A model generated the notes under the pieces. The model did no database searches, was not told the DNA's origin, and saw nothing but the letters and a program-made list of their open reading frames with translations. The position numbers and the translations under genes are program-made. From contig JAAKBF010000190.1 of NCBI GenBank assembly GCA_012656075.1, forward strand, positions 186,001-250,000: a DNA stretch of 64,000 bases, in the 5' to 3' direction. The DNA is from Phytophthora hibernalis (Eukaryota; Oomycota; Peronosporomycetes; Peronosporales; Peronosporaceae). Position 1 is the first letter of the stretch. Each line of letters begins with the position of its first letter. Of the stretch, positions 11,132 through 22,650 are shown in pieces.

Positions 11132-12267
11132 CTATGCTGTGTCATCGCCACCTTCGTCACCGCTTGGAATCCACATTTTGATGTCGCGGTTGGAGCCTGA
11201 TACCATCATGGCGCGCGTTGGATGTGCTGCAAGTGCGAGCACAGGGTGTTCATGTCCGGTTAAGACGGAGTTCACTTCCTGCGTCGCCACATCCCACATG
11301 AAGATGCGGTTGTCTTCAGATCCACAGGCAACGACGGGCTGCTTGTCCCCCTGCTGCAAGAAGGCGCACTGCATGCTAAATTTGCGGTTCACGTGTCCAG
11401 TGTACGTCCGCACACAGATATCGCGCAGGTAGTCCCAGAGCCGCACCGAGCCGTCAAGCGTCGAGCTGAGTACGTATCTCCCATTGGGCGTGAACCTCGC
11501 GCTGCCCACAGGTGCCGCCGGTTCCGTGATAAATGACCGCAGACACTGGCGCGAGGCCACGTCCCACACGCGCGTGAGGCCGTCGTATCCAGCCGTGACG
11601 AGCAGCGAGCCGTCCATCGGGTGGAACTCCACACTCACCACGGGCTCCTGATGCGTGCTGATGATGGCGACGCTCCCGCCGCTGCGTACGTCCCACAGTC
11701 TCACGGTCTCGTCGTGTGAGCCTGTAGCCACCAGCGATCCTTGCGGGTTGAAGGCCACGCAGCCCACGAAGCCCATGTGCGACTCCACGGGCAGCTCCGA
11801 AGCCGCTACTGCCGCATGGAGGCCGTCTTCGTCCAGTCCCAGGGTCGCAGAGGAGCCCTCCAGCAGAGACAGAGGAGTGGTGAGCGCGGCGTCCAAGCTG
11901 CGGTGCGTGGCGCCCAGCGTGGCGAGCGTCTTGGCCGTCTCCACGTCCCAGAGCCGCGCCGTGCGGTCGTCCGCGGCCGACGCCAAGTGCCTCGAGTCCG
12001 GCGACCAGCAGGCTGCCGACACGCCCGCCTCGTGGCCGTAGAGCGACGTCTTGGGCGGCGCGTCCAGCTGGTCTGCGGTCGTCAAGCGCCAGATTTTGAC
12101 CGAGGAATCGGCGGCTGTAGAAGGTGAAAGAGAGCAGAGTTAGGCGGGTAAGAGGCTGTAGAGAGGGCGGACGCACAGGAGGAGGCGAGGAGACTCTCGT
12201 CCGGGGAGAACGAGAGGCTGGAGATTGGCTTGGCGTGCGCGGTCAGCGTATGCTGCGCGCTCCACAT
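11132..12267 (-). CDS. WDR5-like WD40 protein
   Basis: Two exons, 12267-12177 and 12114-11132, encode 357 residues with clean phase (donor GTGCGT, acceptor CTACAG). Seven WD40 repeats can be read: AHAKPISSLSFSPDESLLASSSADSS in the first, then GHEAGVSAACWSPDSRHLASAADD, GFVGCVAFNPQGSLVATGSHDE and so on, to GHEHPVLALAAHPTRAMMVSGS. The order and the SSADSSVKIW and SEDNRIFMWD signatures match WDR5/Swd3, the propeller that presents histone H3 and organises SET1/MLL methyltransferase complexes. Between the second and third repeats is an acidic, Ala/Leu/Ser-rich insertion of about 45 residues that is absent from animal WDR5. Other WDR5-family paralogues exist, so the complex is inferred. It is convergent with PWP2; the 240 bases between their stop codons show only AT-rich 3' sequence. 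Confidence 0.8.
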
Positions 12268-12346
12268 TTTGAAGTAAGTGACCGAAATTAAGGACCGAAA
12301 ATAGATCCGAAATTTAAAGTACGTCACCCAACCGGTACGTACGATA

Positions 12347-12372
12347 CTAGGTTTGCCGCCGCTACGCGGCGG
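12347..12372 (-). other. Helitron 3' terminus: hairpin plus CTAG
   Basis: Bases 12,356-12,372 read CCGCCGCTACGCGGCGG, a perfect 7-base-pair stem with a 3-base loop. On the minus strand it is followed by CAAAC and CTAG (12,350-12,347), and the next host base is T, the expected Helitron A^T insertion context. Confidence 0.85.
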
Positions 12373-15300
12373 TGAGGCATTGGTTTGTCCCAGCTAAGTG
12401 GCCGCCCCCTTCGCTTCGCTGCACGGGGCGAAAATTTACACCATGTAGACATGAATTGAACTATTATCAATGTTATGTAAATGCAGCCGCCCTACGCCGT
12501 CCTGAAAATCTGCCTGTACACGATGTTCGGGGTGTATGCTCTGTCCTCTTCCTTCATGTGGGTGCTCAAGCAGTATCTTGATCTTGGATCTCGCAGTGAC
12601 CCGGGAGAGCGCCACATACAGCTGACTGTGCGAAAAGCATGGTGTCGCCAAGTAAAGTCCCAGGTTGAGCACCGTTTGTCCTTGAGCCTTGTTGATTGTC
12701 AGGGCAAACTCGGGCTCGACCGGGAACTGCTTGCGGCGCAGGTGGAATGGGAAGTCGCGGGCGTTGCCGTCACTAACGAAGACGATCCGTGGAATCAGTA
12801 CGTTCTGGCCTTGACGCTCGCCAGTCATGATGGTCGCGTGTATCACGTGAGGCTTCAATTCCTTCACTCTAAGGCGCGTGCCGTTGCAAAGCCCCAGGTC
12901 CGGATTCAAGTTCCTCATCATCATGATCGACTGGCCCCTCTTCAACACCAATCTGTGAGGTGGGATCCCGTTGATGTCGATCGTGTTCAGAACCTCTGTC
13001 TCTAAGAAATTAACCGTCTCGTCGTCCTGAACCGAGTCAACCGAGAGATACTCACACACATATCCGTCCAAGCGTCGCCCGACTGCCTCATTGATATGGT
13101 GCACCATCGCGTTGGTTGTGGTCAAGATCGTGCGGTTCGTGAAGTATTCGTCAGTGGCGATGGTCGGGTCGTTCACGTCCGTGTACATGGTATCAATCAC
13201 CAATAGGTACAGCACTCGGAGCAATCTCTGCGTCGGCGTCGAAGTCAGCGGGCGGGTTGTCGATCAACATATCGCGCGGGTTTTTCATGAAGTTTCCTCC
13301 AAGTGCGGGATTCACTTCATGTCGACCTTCGCCTACCTGGAGAAGAAACTCCGAAAAGGCTGCAACCTCTTCAGCTGAACTTTCGTTGTCGGCTGTCTGA
13401 ACCCGCATGTTCTCCGTGAGTCGGACCTGTTGGAAGTACGGCCACAGTTGGGAGGATTTCAGACAGGCGTCAATCGTCTCTGCCGGTGTTCCCTTGATGA
13501 CGACTGGCAGAATCTGACGGAAGTCACCTGACAAAACCAATACCTTTCCTCCAAACGGTTCGTGGTCGTTGTTCATCACATCACGAAGGGTGCGGTCCAC
13601 CGCCTCGAAAGCATGCCGGTGCGTCATGGGCGCTTCATCCCAGATGATAAGACTGGCCTACTGGATCAACGCCCTAAGGTGGGCTGCTTGGTAACGGAGC
13701 ACGTAGACTTTTCATCCAATTTCAGGGGAATCTTGAATGTTGAGTGTACCGTACGACCGCCCATATGAAGCAATGACGCGATGCCGCTGGACGCGACCGC
13801 GATCGCAATTTTGCCCGAGAGACGCACGTTGGCGAGGATATGCTTGATCAGCGTGGATTTCCAGTACCACCCGGACCGTCGGTGAAGAACAATTTTTGCC
13901 TACTTCAAGGGTCTCTACCGAACCAACAACTTGGTCATAAATGGCCCGCTGTCCCTCGTTGAGGTCGCCATTATGGTCCGCAACATCCTGTACAACAGAA
14001 CGCGTGTACCCTTCCAGCTCGCGACGAATGAGGTTGTTCTCCCCTCGGAGGTGACCAATAATGTCGGGAAATCGCTCAGCTGGGGAGGCTTGTGTTGCAG
14101 GAGTCGAGGCTCACGCCGTTAATTTCCAGGAGGTCGTCAATACTCTTGAGCGTGAGAAACATGATATTGTCGGCGACCTCCTGCCCGTGTCGTGCGCCGA
14201 GCTGACGCTCAAAGTCGGCTGACAGTTCATCGTAAAACTGATTCCACAGTCCACGCACGTTCGAAACTTGCGAATACACCAAAAGCGTAGCAAAAAGCCG
14301 GCGGAGGGGATACGCCATCTTGAACGCAGCTGCTTCAGTCATGCAGGAAATCCACTCTTTGTCGTCGTCGAGGAGTCCGGTTGCCAAGGCTGCCTCGTGG
14401 AATGTATTACATACCACTTTGTCGACTGTCCGCAGATCCTCGTATGATATCGGGCCTTTGCGGTGGCACAACAATGCACGCAAATAGAAGCGCTCCATAT
14501 CCCTGGGGAAACGTGGATCAAACGTCCTATAGCCGCCTGGTATCTTGTCCGACGCTTTCATCTTTTCTCCGGGTCAATCCACGCGAACTCCTTCGGGATG
14601 TTTTGATACAGCATAGTCTTGGCGATTTGGTTTTCAGGTGCGTCGCTCGCGCAAAGGGCGAAAAACTGGGTCAGCATGGTACGGCTCCCACGCTCAAGGA
14701 CACGTTCAGGGTCCTCCTCGGCTCGGAACACTACAAACTGACCGCCTTCCAAGTGAACAGTAAGTCGCGTAATGGCATGCGTGCGACCCTGGATCGAATA
14801 GGTCAGGAGACTCATACACCTCCACCGGCGATACATATCTCGCGTTAAGATATCTGAGCACCTCGTTGGGTTCTTGACCCGGCTCACTCAAATCCCGCAC
14901 GGCTTCTATAGTAATGACAGCTTTGTCGGACCCTTTATAGACGTACTTGTAGAGATACTTCACCGCCTGCATACCTCGACGTTGATATGGCAGTCGAATT
15001 TCTGGGATAAGTACGTGTTGTACGGAACCAACCACTGGTTGATGGTAGCGTTGTCGTAGGTCTTGCCCTTGTAAATGAGAACGCCTTCTGCTCGTCTCCG
15101 CCTTCTATACACCGGGTAACCGTTCTCATTCGCTCGGGTGACATCCACCAAAGGCTTGGGTACCCCTTCGTGCATTTCCCATCCTTCATACACTGACGGC
15201 CCGAGTTCGCACCACACGGCCAATGCATCATGGTGTCTAGGATGGTCGCATACAAATCCGGATTGATGTCCTTGTCGGGAAGCTCTGCCGATACCAATCT

Positions 15301-16872
15301 GTCGATAAGGTCCCTTGTCTTCGGCTTGTCTTCTTCGTCTAGAATAGTGAGAATGTGAGCGTGGGGTAACCCTCGCTTCTGGAACTCCACCACGTAGATC
15401 CGCGCGGCCAGACGACCGATCACTCTCTCACCATATCCTTCAAACGTTCACGAAGGTATTGTTGCCATACGCGCGCGACAATGTCCGGACGATCCTGAGC
15501 AGTCTATCTTTTCCAATATATCATCCCATTTTGGATTGCAGGTTTTTGTTACGAAGGCGTCAGGTTTGCCATATTTGCGCACGATAGCCATAGAGTCTTA
15601 ATACGCTTTGTACATGTAGCGAGGACTCTCGACGTCGGTCTCCGGAAGGATGACACGTTTTCCAATTTGACCCAGGAAGTGATCGTGGTCAGGACGCCGA
15701 TCAGAGTGCACCAACTCGCCACTGCCGCGATCGTACTCGGTAAGCAATGCTTCTCCCTCACCCAGAGTCACCGTGTTCTCACTCTCGTAAGCATCACGAA
15801 CGCCGTAATATTGGGCTGCACGAATATCCTTCTGGTGTGTTGCCACCCACCGCAGCTGCTCCTTTTCACACTGTGCCCGTTGGCCGACCACCCATTGCTG
15901 AAAGAGACGTCCGCCAAGGTGAAGCGCTGACATGTCGTCGACTTTCTGGAAAAGACGAAACGCGGCATGCGCGCGTAGAGGCATCGCCCTCTTCTTTCTT
16001 ACCACGGCACCGTTCGCGTATTGATCCGTAAAAGTCCACCCGAGCTCGCCGTGTGGGAATAGTAGTGGATACTTCAAAGGGTCGTACGTGTGGTGGGTTT
16101 CGAACAGACGCAGGAGTTTGTGATCCCTGGCGTAGAGCAGCTGATAACGCGGCTGGGTGAGATTACCGTAGTGACTCCCACTTCCGACACAGTGGGTAAG
16201 TTGTGAGTACCGGGCTGGGATGGTTTCTCGTGTAGGCGGTACACCACGTCCATCAACAGAGAACTGTCCGGTGGGTATTGGCGAAGCTTCTCACCGAAGG
16301 TTAGAAATTGGTGCGCGAAAGGGTTGTGCGTGCTCATCATATCTTCGATGTACCTCAACGCGTCTGTGTCCAGATCTGCAAAAATTCCCTTACGCCGTGT
16401 CGCACGTGCCTGCATGTACGGGTCCACGATGTAGATTTGCGCGAATTTGGGTGCAGTCGGCTGGCCTATGTTGGAATCCTTGTACGGTAGTAAAGACCCG
16501 AGATAATGGACTATGGCCCCCTGGATGCGATACGTATAAACGCCTTGCCCTTCCGCGACGTCCATATCCTGATTTACGTTTCCAAACGTTCCGTCGCTCG
16601 ATGAAGCTCCGATGGAGGTGAATGCAGAGGCCTGATTGTACGCTCGGATAAGGGTGCGGAAGTTTGGGTCCCCATAGCGCTGGATGATCCCCGCAGGTGC
16701 AGGTTTAAGTTGAGGAGTTGCACCTTACCCGTCAGGCAGCAGATATTGTCAGACTCGTCGGGCCACTTCCAAGTTTTGCAGTACTGACATACGATGGTTG
16801 GATGGAGTTTGAATCGGCCGCCGTCGATGTTTTTGCCTCTAACCATGTGAGCTCTGAAATCTTCGTGGTTGA

Positions 16873-17118
16873 TTAGAGCCCGTCGATGCTTGGGGCGGCT
16901 TGCCGGACTCGGGATTGTTCTCGATGCTGCTCTCGCTCGATCTCGGTCTGGCTTGCGCGCCTTGCGGCGTGTTGGTCGCGGTCTTGAGATCGCACGACAT
17001 CGCGCTCCTCTTGACTCTGGGTCAGACGCCTGGGGACGTGGTGATCACGGTCTTGCGACCTCACTACAGTGCGCTCCTCATAAGTCTGTGACAGACGGCT
17101 GAATACGCGTCGGCCCAC
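16873..17118 (-). repeat. 23-residue coding repeat (STPR-like) in Helitron protein
   Basis: About three units of roughly 23 residues are read on the minus strand: RLSQTYEERTVVRSQDRDHH, then RRLTQSQEERDVVRSQDRDQ, then RRASQTEIEREQHREQSRVR. They are rich in Arg, Asp, Gln and Glu with a fixed SQDRD core. The period and the Arg/Gln pattern fit the score-and-three peptide repeat (STPR), a DNA-binding repeat. It precedes the Cys finger of the Helitron protein. Confidence 0.6.
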
Positions 17119-18155
17119 GTTTCGCGCACCCTCTGCCTCGCGTTCACCCTGATCGAGGCGGGCACGACGCTCGCGTTGTCGAAGGCGGTCTACTTCTCTG
17201 GCAGCGATTCGTTACTACTCTGTCAGAATTGCCCTCCTCGCGCGCTGCCGCTCTGCATTGTACGCTCCTTCTGTGAAGCCGTAGCGTTTGCTCTACGAAT
17301 CCTCGCCTTCTCAGCATCCCGGTACGTTTTGTAGCTGGTGAGAAGGGGACCCGGGAGCCGCTGGTGCTATTGACAGGGCAGCGAGGCGTTGTCCTTCGTC
17401 ATATTCAGGAGCAGCACGGCGCTGGTGTTCGACGGGGTCATCTTCTTCTGTGTTGGACTTCTGCTCCATTGCACTCCGCTCCTCTTCAGCCACATCTGTG
17501 GCAGCAGCCAGCGTCAACGATAGGCACATCGATAATCATAGCGGCTGTCAAGACAGCAGCAACCCCACCCTCCGTGATAACGGTAAGAACAGCCATCTCA
17601 CTGGCCAAGCTGCGAGACTTTGCCGATTTTCTTTGCTTCCGTTTACGCCGCGTCACGGAATCCTCTGGAGCTGCAGGAGTCGCGTTCACGTCCGCATTCT
17701 GACGCAAAGCCTCCTCAATTTCCTCCCGAGTGCGCTTTCGTTTGGTGCGAGCCGTAGCTCCCTGCGAACACGAAACAAAGAAACTTGACGGGTTAGACAA
17801 TTAGTCTAAGTACACCGCAGTGTACGTAGTAATAATGATTGTATGGCGTCTGCGTGCTGCCTGGTGGTGCCAGCTCCCGTATTTGTCCCCGATCACTTTC
17901 CCACAGTCAACAGGCTTTACAGCCTGGAGCGGTATTCGTTTGCAAATGATGCAGTCGGATAGTTGGGTTAGAGCTCCGGGCAGTACTGAGGTCTTGGTGC
18001 GATATCTTTTGCGCATAAAAATGGCAAGGCCGCATGGGCCAAATAACCCAGTACGGCCAGCTCGACCGGTTCGCAGTCGGGTTTGTGGTCAATAGACAGG
18101 AGCCATGTGCTCGCGCTCAGAGTGGGCGGTGGGTTAAATTAAAACCCCTTAGCAC

Positions 18156-18218
18156 GGCTCCCTCCCAGCAGGAATAACCCGCTGGGACTTAAACTTCCCT
18201 TAAACAGCCCCGGGAGCC
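18156..18218. repeat. Nested inverted repeat
   Basis: An outer stem GGCTCCC (18,156-18,162) pairs with GGGAGCC (18,212-18,218). An inner stem TCCCAGC (18,163-18,169) pairs with GCTGGGA (18,181-18,187). It lies in the noncoding right part of the Helitron. It may be a terminal or subterminal fold; its role is unknown. Confidence 0.45.
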
Positions 18219-18629
18219 TCGGATTATCTGTGCGATGAGTGGTGGTTGCTTTAACTACAGTATAACATGCATACACGCTCGTCCTCGAAGCGGCGTCGGC
18301 AGTTTCGTAATTCAAAATGGGGGCAAAGTGTAAATTGAAAAACGACCAATCAGAGGAAAGTGTAATTTCTAATAAAATTGTCCAATAAGGGTCCTTCGCT
18401 GCGCTCAGGGCTTTGGAAGGCCGTTTTTCAGCCAATGAGGGCCGCCTTCGGCGGCTAACTACTGTTTTTTTTGCGAATCGGAGCCACCGTCGCTATCTCT
18501 CGGCAGCCGCGACGTGACAGACGGTCAGACAGACAGGTTCGTCTACTACTTGTTTGAAGTTTGTAATGAAATGGAAAACTTTGTTTGTTGCCCTGTGCTC
18601 CGTCATCGTCATGTCACGTCACGTCATCC

Positions 18630-18900
18630 CACCACACCAACCGTATACAGGACCCAGGCACAGACCAATGCCATCGTCATGACATCGCACCACACCAACG
18701 GTACACAGGACCCAAGCACAGACCAATGTCATCGTAATCGCACCACACCAACCGTACACAGGACCCAGGCACAGACCAATGTCATCGTCATCGCACCACA
18801 CCAACTGTACACAGGACCCAGGAATGGCATCGTCATGTCATCGCACCACACCAACCGTACACAGGGTCCAGACCAATGTCATCGTCATACACCAACCTTA
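18630..18900. repeat. Minisatellite, about 50-58 base units
   Basis: The phrase CACCACACCAAC followed by gtacacaggacccaggcac starts at 18,630, 18,688, 18,741, 18,794 and 18,844, with a partial copy near 18,889. Spacings are 58, 53, 53, 50 and about 45, so the units shrink rightward. Units end in an ATGTCATCGTCAT-type stretch. It spans all three frames without stop on the plus strand, but there is no sign that it is coding. Confidence 0.85.
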
Positions 18901-19577
18901 CACGCTACACGGTAGTACAGCCACCGGTATCGACAGTGTGTATACATGTTGTCAGTCACCCACACTCAGAGATTCACACCTGTTGCTTGCAAATATTTAT
19001 TTATTTATTACTCACTCACTCACACGCGGTAACCCAGAGTGTTCGCCGTTCTGCTACATACTTAACAGACCCAGAGAATTCACCGTGGCACTGATCATTC
19101 ACACGCAGAAGTATCTTGAGAAGCAACCGTCCTCCTGGCTGATCCTAGGAGGGCTCTCGTGTGTTACTAATCGGTCAGCCTAACCCAAGCACCGTTTACA
19201 ATGCGAGAGGACTTGAGTTGTTTATCCTTTTGTCGGGTCACGGTAACGTGAGATGAATTGGAGTGATCCCTGGCGAGATTTTGGAATCTGTAAACTTATA
19301 GGTACCGGTACATGTTTTAAAATAAGTTAAACAATTAAAAGATAATATAAGCAAGTACAGCAGTACATTTAAAATATAAATGTTCCTATAACATTTAAAA
19401 CTTTAATGTACTTCGGCTGAATTCTCCCATACGCCCAGTGGCAAATTATACCAATATAAATGTATATATATTATACGGTAAGCAAACACATTTATTTAAA
19501 CTTATCGGTATTTTCAAATACACTGGGCATCTGCAACGCATTGTACTCATGTGTGGACAATGTTTGTTTCCACCGTG
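18901..19577. other. AT-rich intergenic stretch, no gene seen
   Basis: I see no convincing coding signal. The stretch holds TATT-type short repeats near 18,990-19,010, a CACTCACTCACAC run, and a strongly AT-rich core at about 19,300-19,480 with TATATATATTATA. It separates the minisatellite from the decayed oxygenase-like gene. Confidence 0.5.
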
Positions 19578-20674
19578 TTACCCTGGATTTGTGCCTTTAA
19601 GCACAATTGGATGCTGGAGTTCATTCTCCGATATTGATGAGATATCGTTGGCCTCCGTCTCCGATTCGCTGCTAGTGGCAATTAGAACTACCATCTCCGC
19701 ATCATCAGAGAGTGCATCAAGATCGGCGCCGTGGCCGGGGAATCGACCGCAAGCTTGATTGTGCGCGAAGTAAACAACAATTCGCGCGTAATTCACGATC
19801 ACCGTAATTGCCATTGATGTTCTGCGGTCGGCTGGCCAGTTTGCGTCCGCCAATTCCGCTTCAACGGCAGCAGCATGGGCATCGTAGCTTGAACCTCCAG
19901 AATTCGGGCGGCGCACGACAAAGTTGTGATAGCGGCTGATGTATTTGCTGAGAGTGCGCTTGGTTCTACCTTCAAATGGGCACCCCCAAACATAACAGTG
20001 GAGGTCGTTTTCGTCGTCACGGGGTTGTCTTCGTACAGTGGGATCAGTTGACCGGGAAACTGGAGGCGAGAGCATACTCTACCCAAAAGGGCATGAACAC
20101 ACATATTGTTCCACGAGTAGCCGGCATGTGCATGGATGAAATCGCCCCGAAAATAAGGACGTTTCCTTCCGTAAGCGGATTTCGACTTGGTTGGACTCAA
20201 ATGCAACCTGGTGGTTCCAGCCGAGACAGTGTCGTCTTGTGTTGCAAGTATCAGAGAACCAGGGAGCGCTGTAGCATCCATAGGATTCAAGTTTAATCTC
20301 GTCAAAGTAAAATCACGATGGATCGGTTCATCGGGCGCTCCAGCATTAGACTTTACGAATCACCACTCCACCACCGAGACATCAACGTTCGGGAAAAATG
20401 TTCGATAGTAGCGCTGTAGAATGCTGGATAACAGTTCGGCTGGAATTGACGGTACTATTGAAAAGTCGCGCTGGATTTGTTGGCTTGATGGGTCCTCAGG
20501 TGACCAAGATAAACGCGACCGACGGGCGATGATTCGAAGGGCGTTCACGGCATCTTCGCCAATGACACCATGGAAAACGACAAACCCTTTCGATTGCAAT
20601 CTCGGGATAGGCCGCATTTTTGGGAGGGTGTGATTTGTAGCCGGCAAGTTTGGAAATGACAGGCAAAACGACAA
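19578..20674 (-). pseudogene. Decayed 2OG-Fe(II) oxygenase-like gene with C-terminal Cys/His motif
   Basis: On the minus strand a reading frame starts MSFCLSFPNLPATNH at 20,674 and runs to an in-frame TGA at about 20,360, directly after a Trp codon. The same frame stays open to about 19,800. The protein has IHRDF (20,312-20,320) and, about 60 residues on, RGDFIHAHAGYSWNNMCVH (near 20,146-20,095). The HxD plus distal His and the GDFxHAG...N...H pattern resemble the metal- and cosubstrate-binding motifs of 2OG-Fe(II) dioxygenases. Near 20,030-20,040 the frame shifts to a segment with DLHCYVWGCPFEG and a downstream His, a possible zinc motif, then an acidic Ser-rich tail ending at 19,578. With one stop and one shift in 1.1 kb, and repeats all around, it looks like a decayed copy of a multicopy gene. 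The oxygenase call is motif-level only. Confidence 0.45.
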
Positions 20675-21167
20675 TTCCGTGGGCCTTTGGATGTTGGTAT
20701 GACACCCATAGAGCAGAGCATATTATGCTGAGATCATCGCCAAAAAAATTAGCTTGCTCAAACGGGGGAGATGCAGGCCAGTGCAAATAAAGATCAAGCC
20801 AATGAATGGGTCAGTAGTATTCGCTATATTCAGGTAACTTGAATTGACTATTGAAAATCTCGATTCGAAGCTGTAGGTTTGTGGCGGAGGTCACAATATT
20901 CACAGTGGGAGCCGGGTAGGATGAGCAGACAAAGTTTTTTTGCCCCGGTAGATGAACCATCGATCGTCCCCGTGAATCTTGTAACTCAAAGATCTGAGAT
21001 GGAGATCAACCCGGAACCTATTAATACCACTCCAACCTTGGCCCATCCAGTGCTGGACCAGCACTGCTGGTAGCTTCACAATAGTTACATTGTGTATGGA
21101 CGAGGGTGATTTTCGTTTATGAAGGAGCGCGGGATTGACACACAATGCGAGGCAAAAGTGCTGACCG
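20675..21167. other. No clear gene
   Basis: Short open frames on both strands show no domain that I recognise. An imperfect continuation of the oxygenase-like gene on the minus strand (20,786-20,675) is possible but lacks a good start. Confidence 0.4.
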
Positions 21168-21890
21168 CAGCTTCAAGGTGGCGGTACGCTCGCCGTAACC
21201 CTTTGTTTTAGAGGGGCAGGATGCGCAGGACAAACATTTTATTTTGTCCCGGCACGTCTGCGGCGGGTTGTCCCTGTGGCACTTGGAGTTCAAGGATGCT
21301 TAAATTTCTAGCTCCACAGCAACCAGTCTAATAGCTGTTAAAAGTAGCCCAATACGAAGATCAACGTCTGAGCGGTTAATAATTTCGGGCCGTGACAAAT
21401 CGTCCTCGACTATGGCAGCGCGTGGCTTAGACGTTCAGATACTCTGGACTGACCCGCTAAGTGAGGTGGAGGCGGTGATGACAGCTTCAACGTTGCTGTA
21501 CACTCGCCGGGTCTCTTCGGACCGAAGTTCGGTGACAACGGTTTCATAATTGGGCAGGATGCGCAGGACAAACATTTTATTTTGTCCCGGCACGTCACGG
21601 ACGGGTTGACCTGCTACGTGAGGTGGATACAGTGATGATAGCTTCAACGTGGCAGTACGCTCGCCGGAATCCTTCGGCGACAACCGTTTCACGTTTGGAC
21701 AGGATGCGCAGGACAAAAATATTTTTTTCCGGCACGTCGACGGCGGGTTGTCCCCATGGTACATGGAGTTCAAGGATCAGGAATGGATGTATAGGATGAT
21801 TATCCCGGTGGGCGGATGAGCCTTCGATCGGGTAGCTACGCACAACCATGTACGTATGTTTGAAGCGGCGTTTTCTACCAACGATATCGA
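21168..21890 (-). repeat. Degenerate tandem repeat with coding-like periodicity
   Basis: The phrase AGGATGCGCAGGACAAA starts at 21,218, 21,556 and 21,701. Each copy follows, at 50-75 bases, an AGCTTCAA(C/G)GT...GTACRCTCGCCG block (near 21,170, 21,483 and 21,640) and precedes CCGGCACGTC and a GGGTTG. On the minus strand the units translate as NKMFVLRILP, then ETVV, then TELRSEETRRVYSNVEAVIT in one copy and KNIFVLRILS, ETVV, AEGFRRAYCHVEAIIT in another. Protein similarity between units survives although DNA differs, which suggests a former repeat protein. Frames are broken now. I do not recognise the family. Confidence 0.55.
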
Positions 21891-21945
21891 TTATCATTTT
21901 TCATCTGAGCTCCACTGACGTTGCTACCATTTGCAAATTTGCAAG

Positions 21946-22650
21946 ATGGCGGGTATGTCGAAGCGAGACCGCGACAATACTGCAATTATTGAAAACAGAA
22001 GTGCTGCAAAAACACTGCGCGAAAGGCAAGTTGTCTTCATTGGCCTGCAACATTTAGCCTAACAGATTAAAAAATGTTGTATGTGCAGCAGTCGACGGCA
22101 ACCAACAAGCGCATACTATGACCGCGTGCCAAAAAATGCGCGAGCTGCTGAAATCTGGCAAGGCACCAAACCGAAAACCTGTGGTAACTACTCGCGAAGG
22201 TATGTGACCCATCGACACTAATTTTATGAAATTAGACTAACGTGATATTTTACGCAGAAGTTTCGGATTTGATCTCGCAAAGCATTGGAGCAAAGACTCT
22301 AGATGCGGTTATTCGCATGAAAGTCGTGTGGATTTCGCGTCACAACTACGGCAAAGCGGACATGCTGAAGATTCACTTGGTCGACGCACAGGCTCCTGAA
22401 TCAGTCGAAGAGCTGCAGACGGTAAGTTTGGTCATTTTTGACGCATTCAAGACTGTAATATTCATTTGTACACTAGACATTCAAGGATGACTATGACACC
22501 AAGGAAGCCTACGTCAACACGATATTGCCCATAGCAAAGGTCTTTTATGCAGACCGCATCACGGAGAATGATCTACCGGCAGACGGCAGTATCATTCGCA
22601 TCAAAGTGGCACTCAACCTACCATGTTTCGCGGCGTTGAGCCGCAGGTGA
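21946..22650 (+). CDS. Unknown protein, four exons, first intron probably GC-AG
   Basis: The ATG at 21,946 opens MAGMSKRDRDNTAIIENRSA. The first intron seems to begin with GCAAGT (the usual form of a GC donor), but its exact edges do not give a perfect phase. Exon 2 (about 22,089-22,199), exon 3 (22,258-22,421) and exon 4 (22,477-22,650) join with clean GTATGT and GTAAGT donors. The middle reads VTTREEVSDLISQSIGAKTL and WISRHNYGKADMLKIHLVDA, and the end reads LPADGSIIRIKVALNLPCFA then LSRR and stop. There is no signal peptide or membrane segment, and I recognise no family. It stands alone among repeats, so it may be a gene of a mobile element or a lineage-specific gene. Splice sites and a protein-like composition support real coding sequence. 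Confidence 0.5.

Larger units (their letters stand above)
12347..18470 (-). mobile_element. Decayed autonomous Helitron (RepHel), minus orientation
   Basis: Domains of one RepHel protein follow on the minus strand. A basic N-terminus starts near 17,790. A 23-residue repeat lies at 17,118-16,873 and a Cys-rich finger (CQYCKTWKWP) near 16,790. Helitron_like_N runs about 16,565-15,430, the HUH motif GLPHAHIL is near 15,355-15,370, and the Rep tyrosines (YLYKYVYK) are near 14,943-14,957. A Pif1-type helicase runs about 14,090-12,440, with a Walker A GPGGTGKST near 13,853-13,880 and GDFRQILP. Several frame breaks interrupt it, including one inside Walker A, so this copy is inactive as read. The 3' end is diagnostic: hairpin, then CTAG followed by T. 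The 5' end is not certain; I place it near 18,440-18,470, where a GCCGCC/GGCGGC hairpin lies, but I did not find a clear A|TC boundary. Confidence 0.85.

Noticed and set aside
18440..18480. Exact 5' end of the first Helitron
   Set aside because: A subterminal GCCGCC/GGCGGC hairpin is present, but no A|TC junction could be fixed, so only an approximate end is given.
18630..18900. CRISPR array
   Set aside because: Units are near-identical over their whole length with no variable spacers, in a eukaryotic genome; it is a minisatellite.
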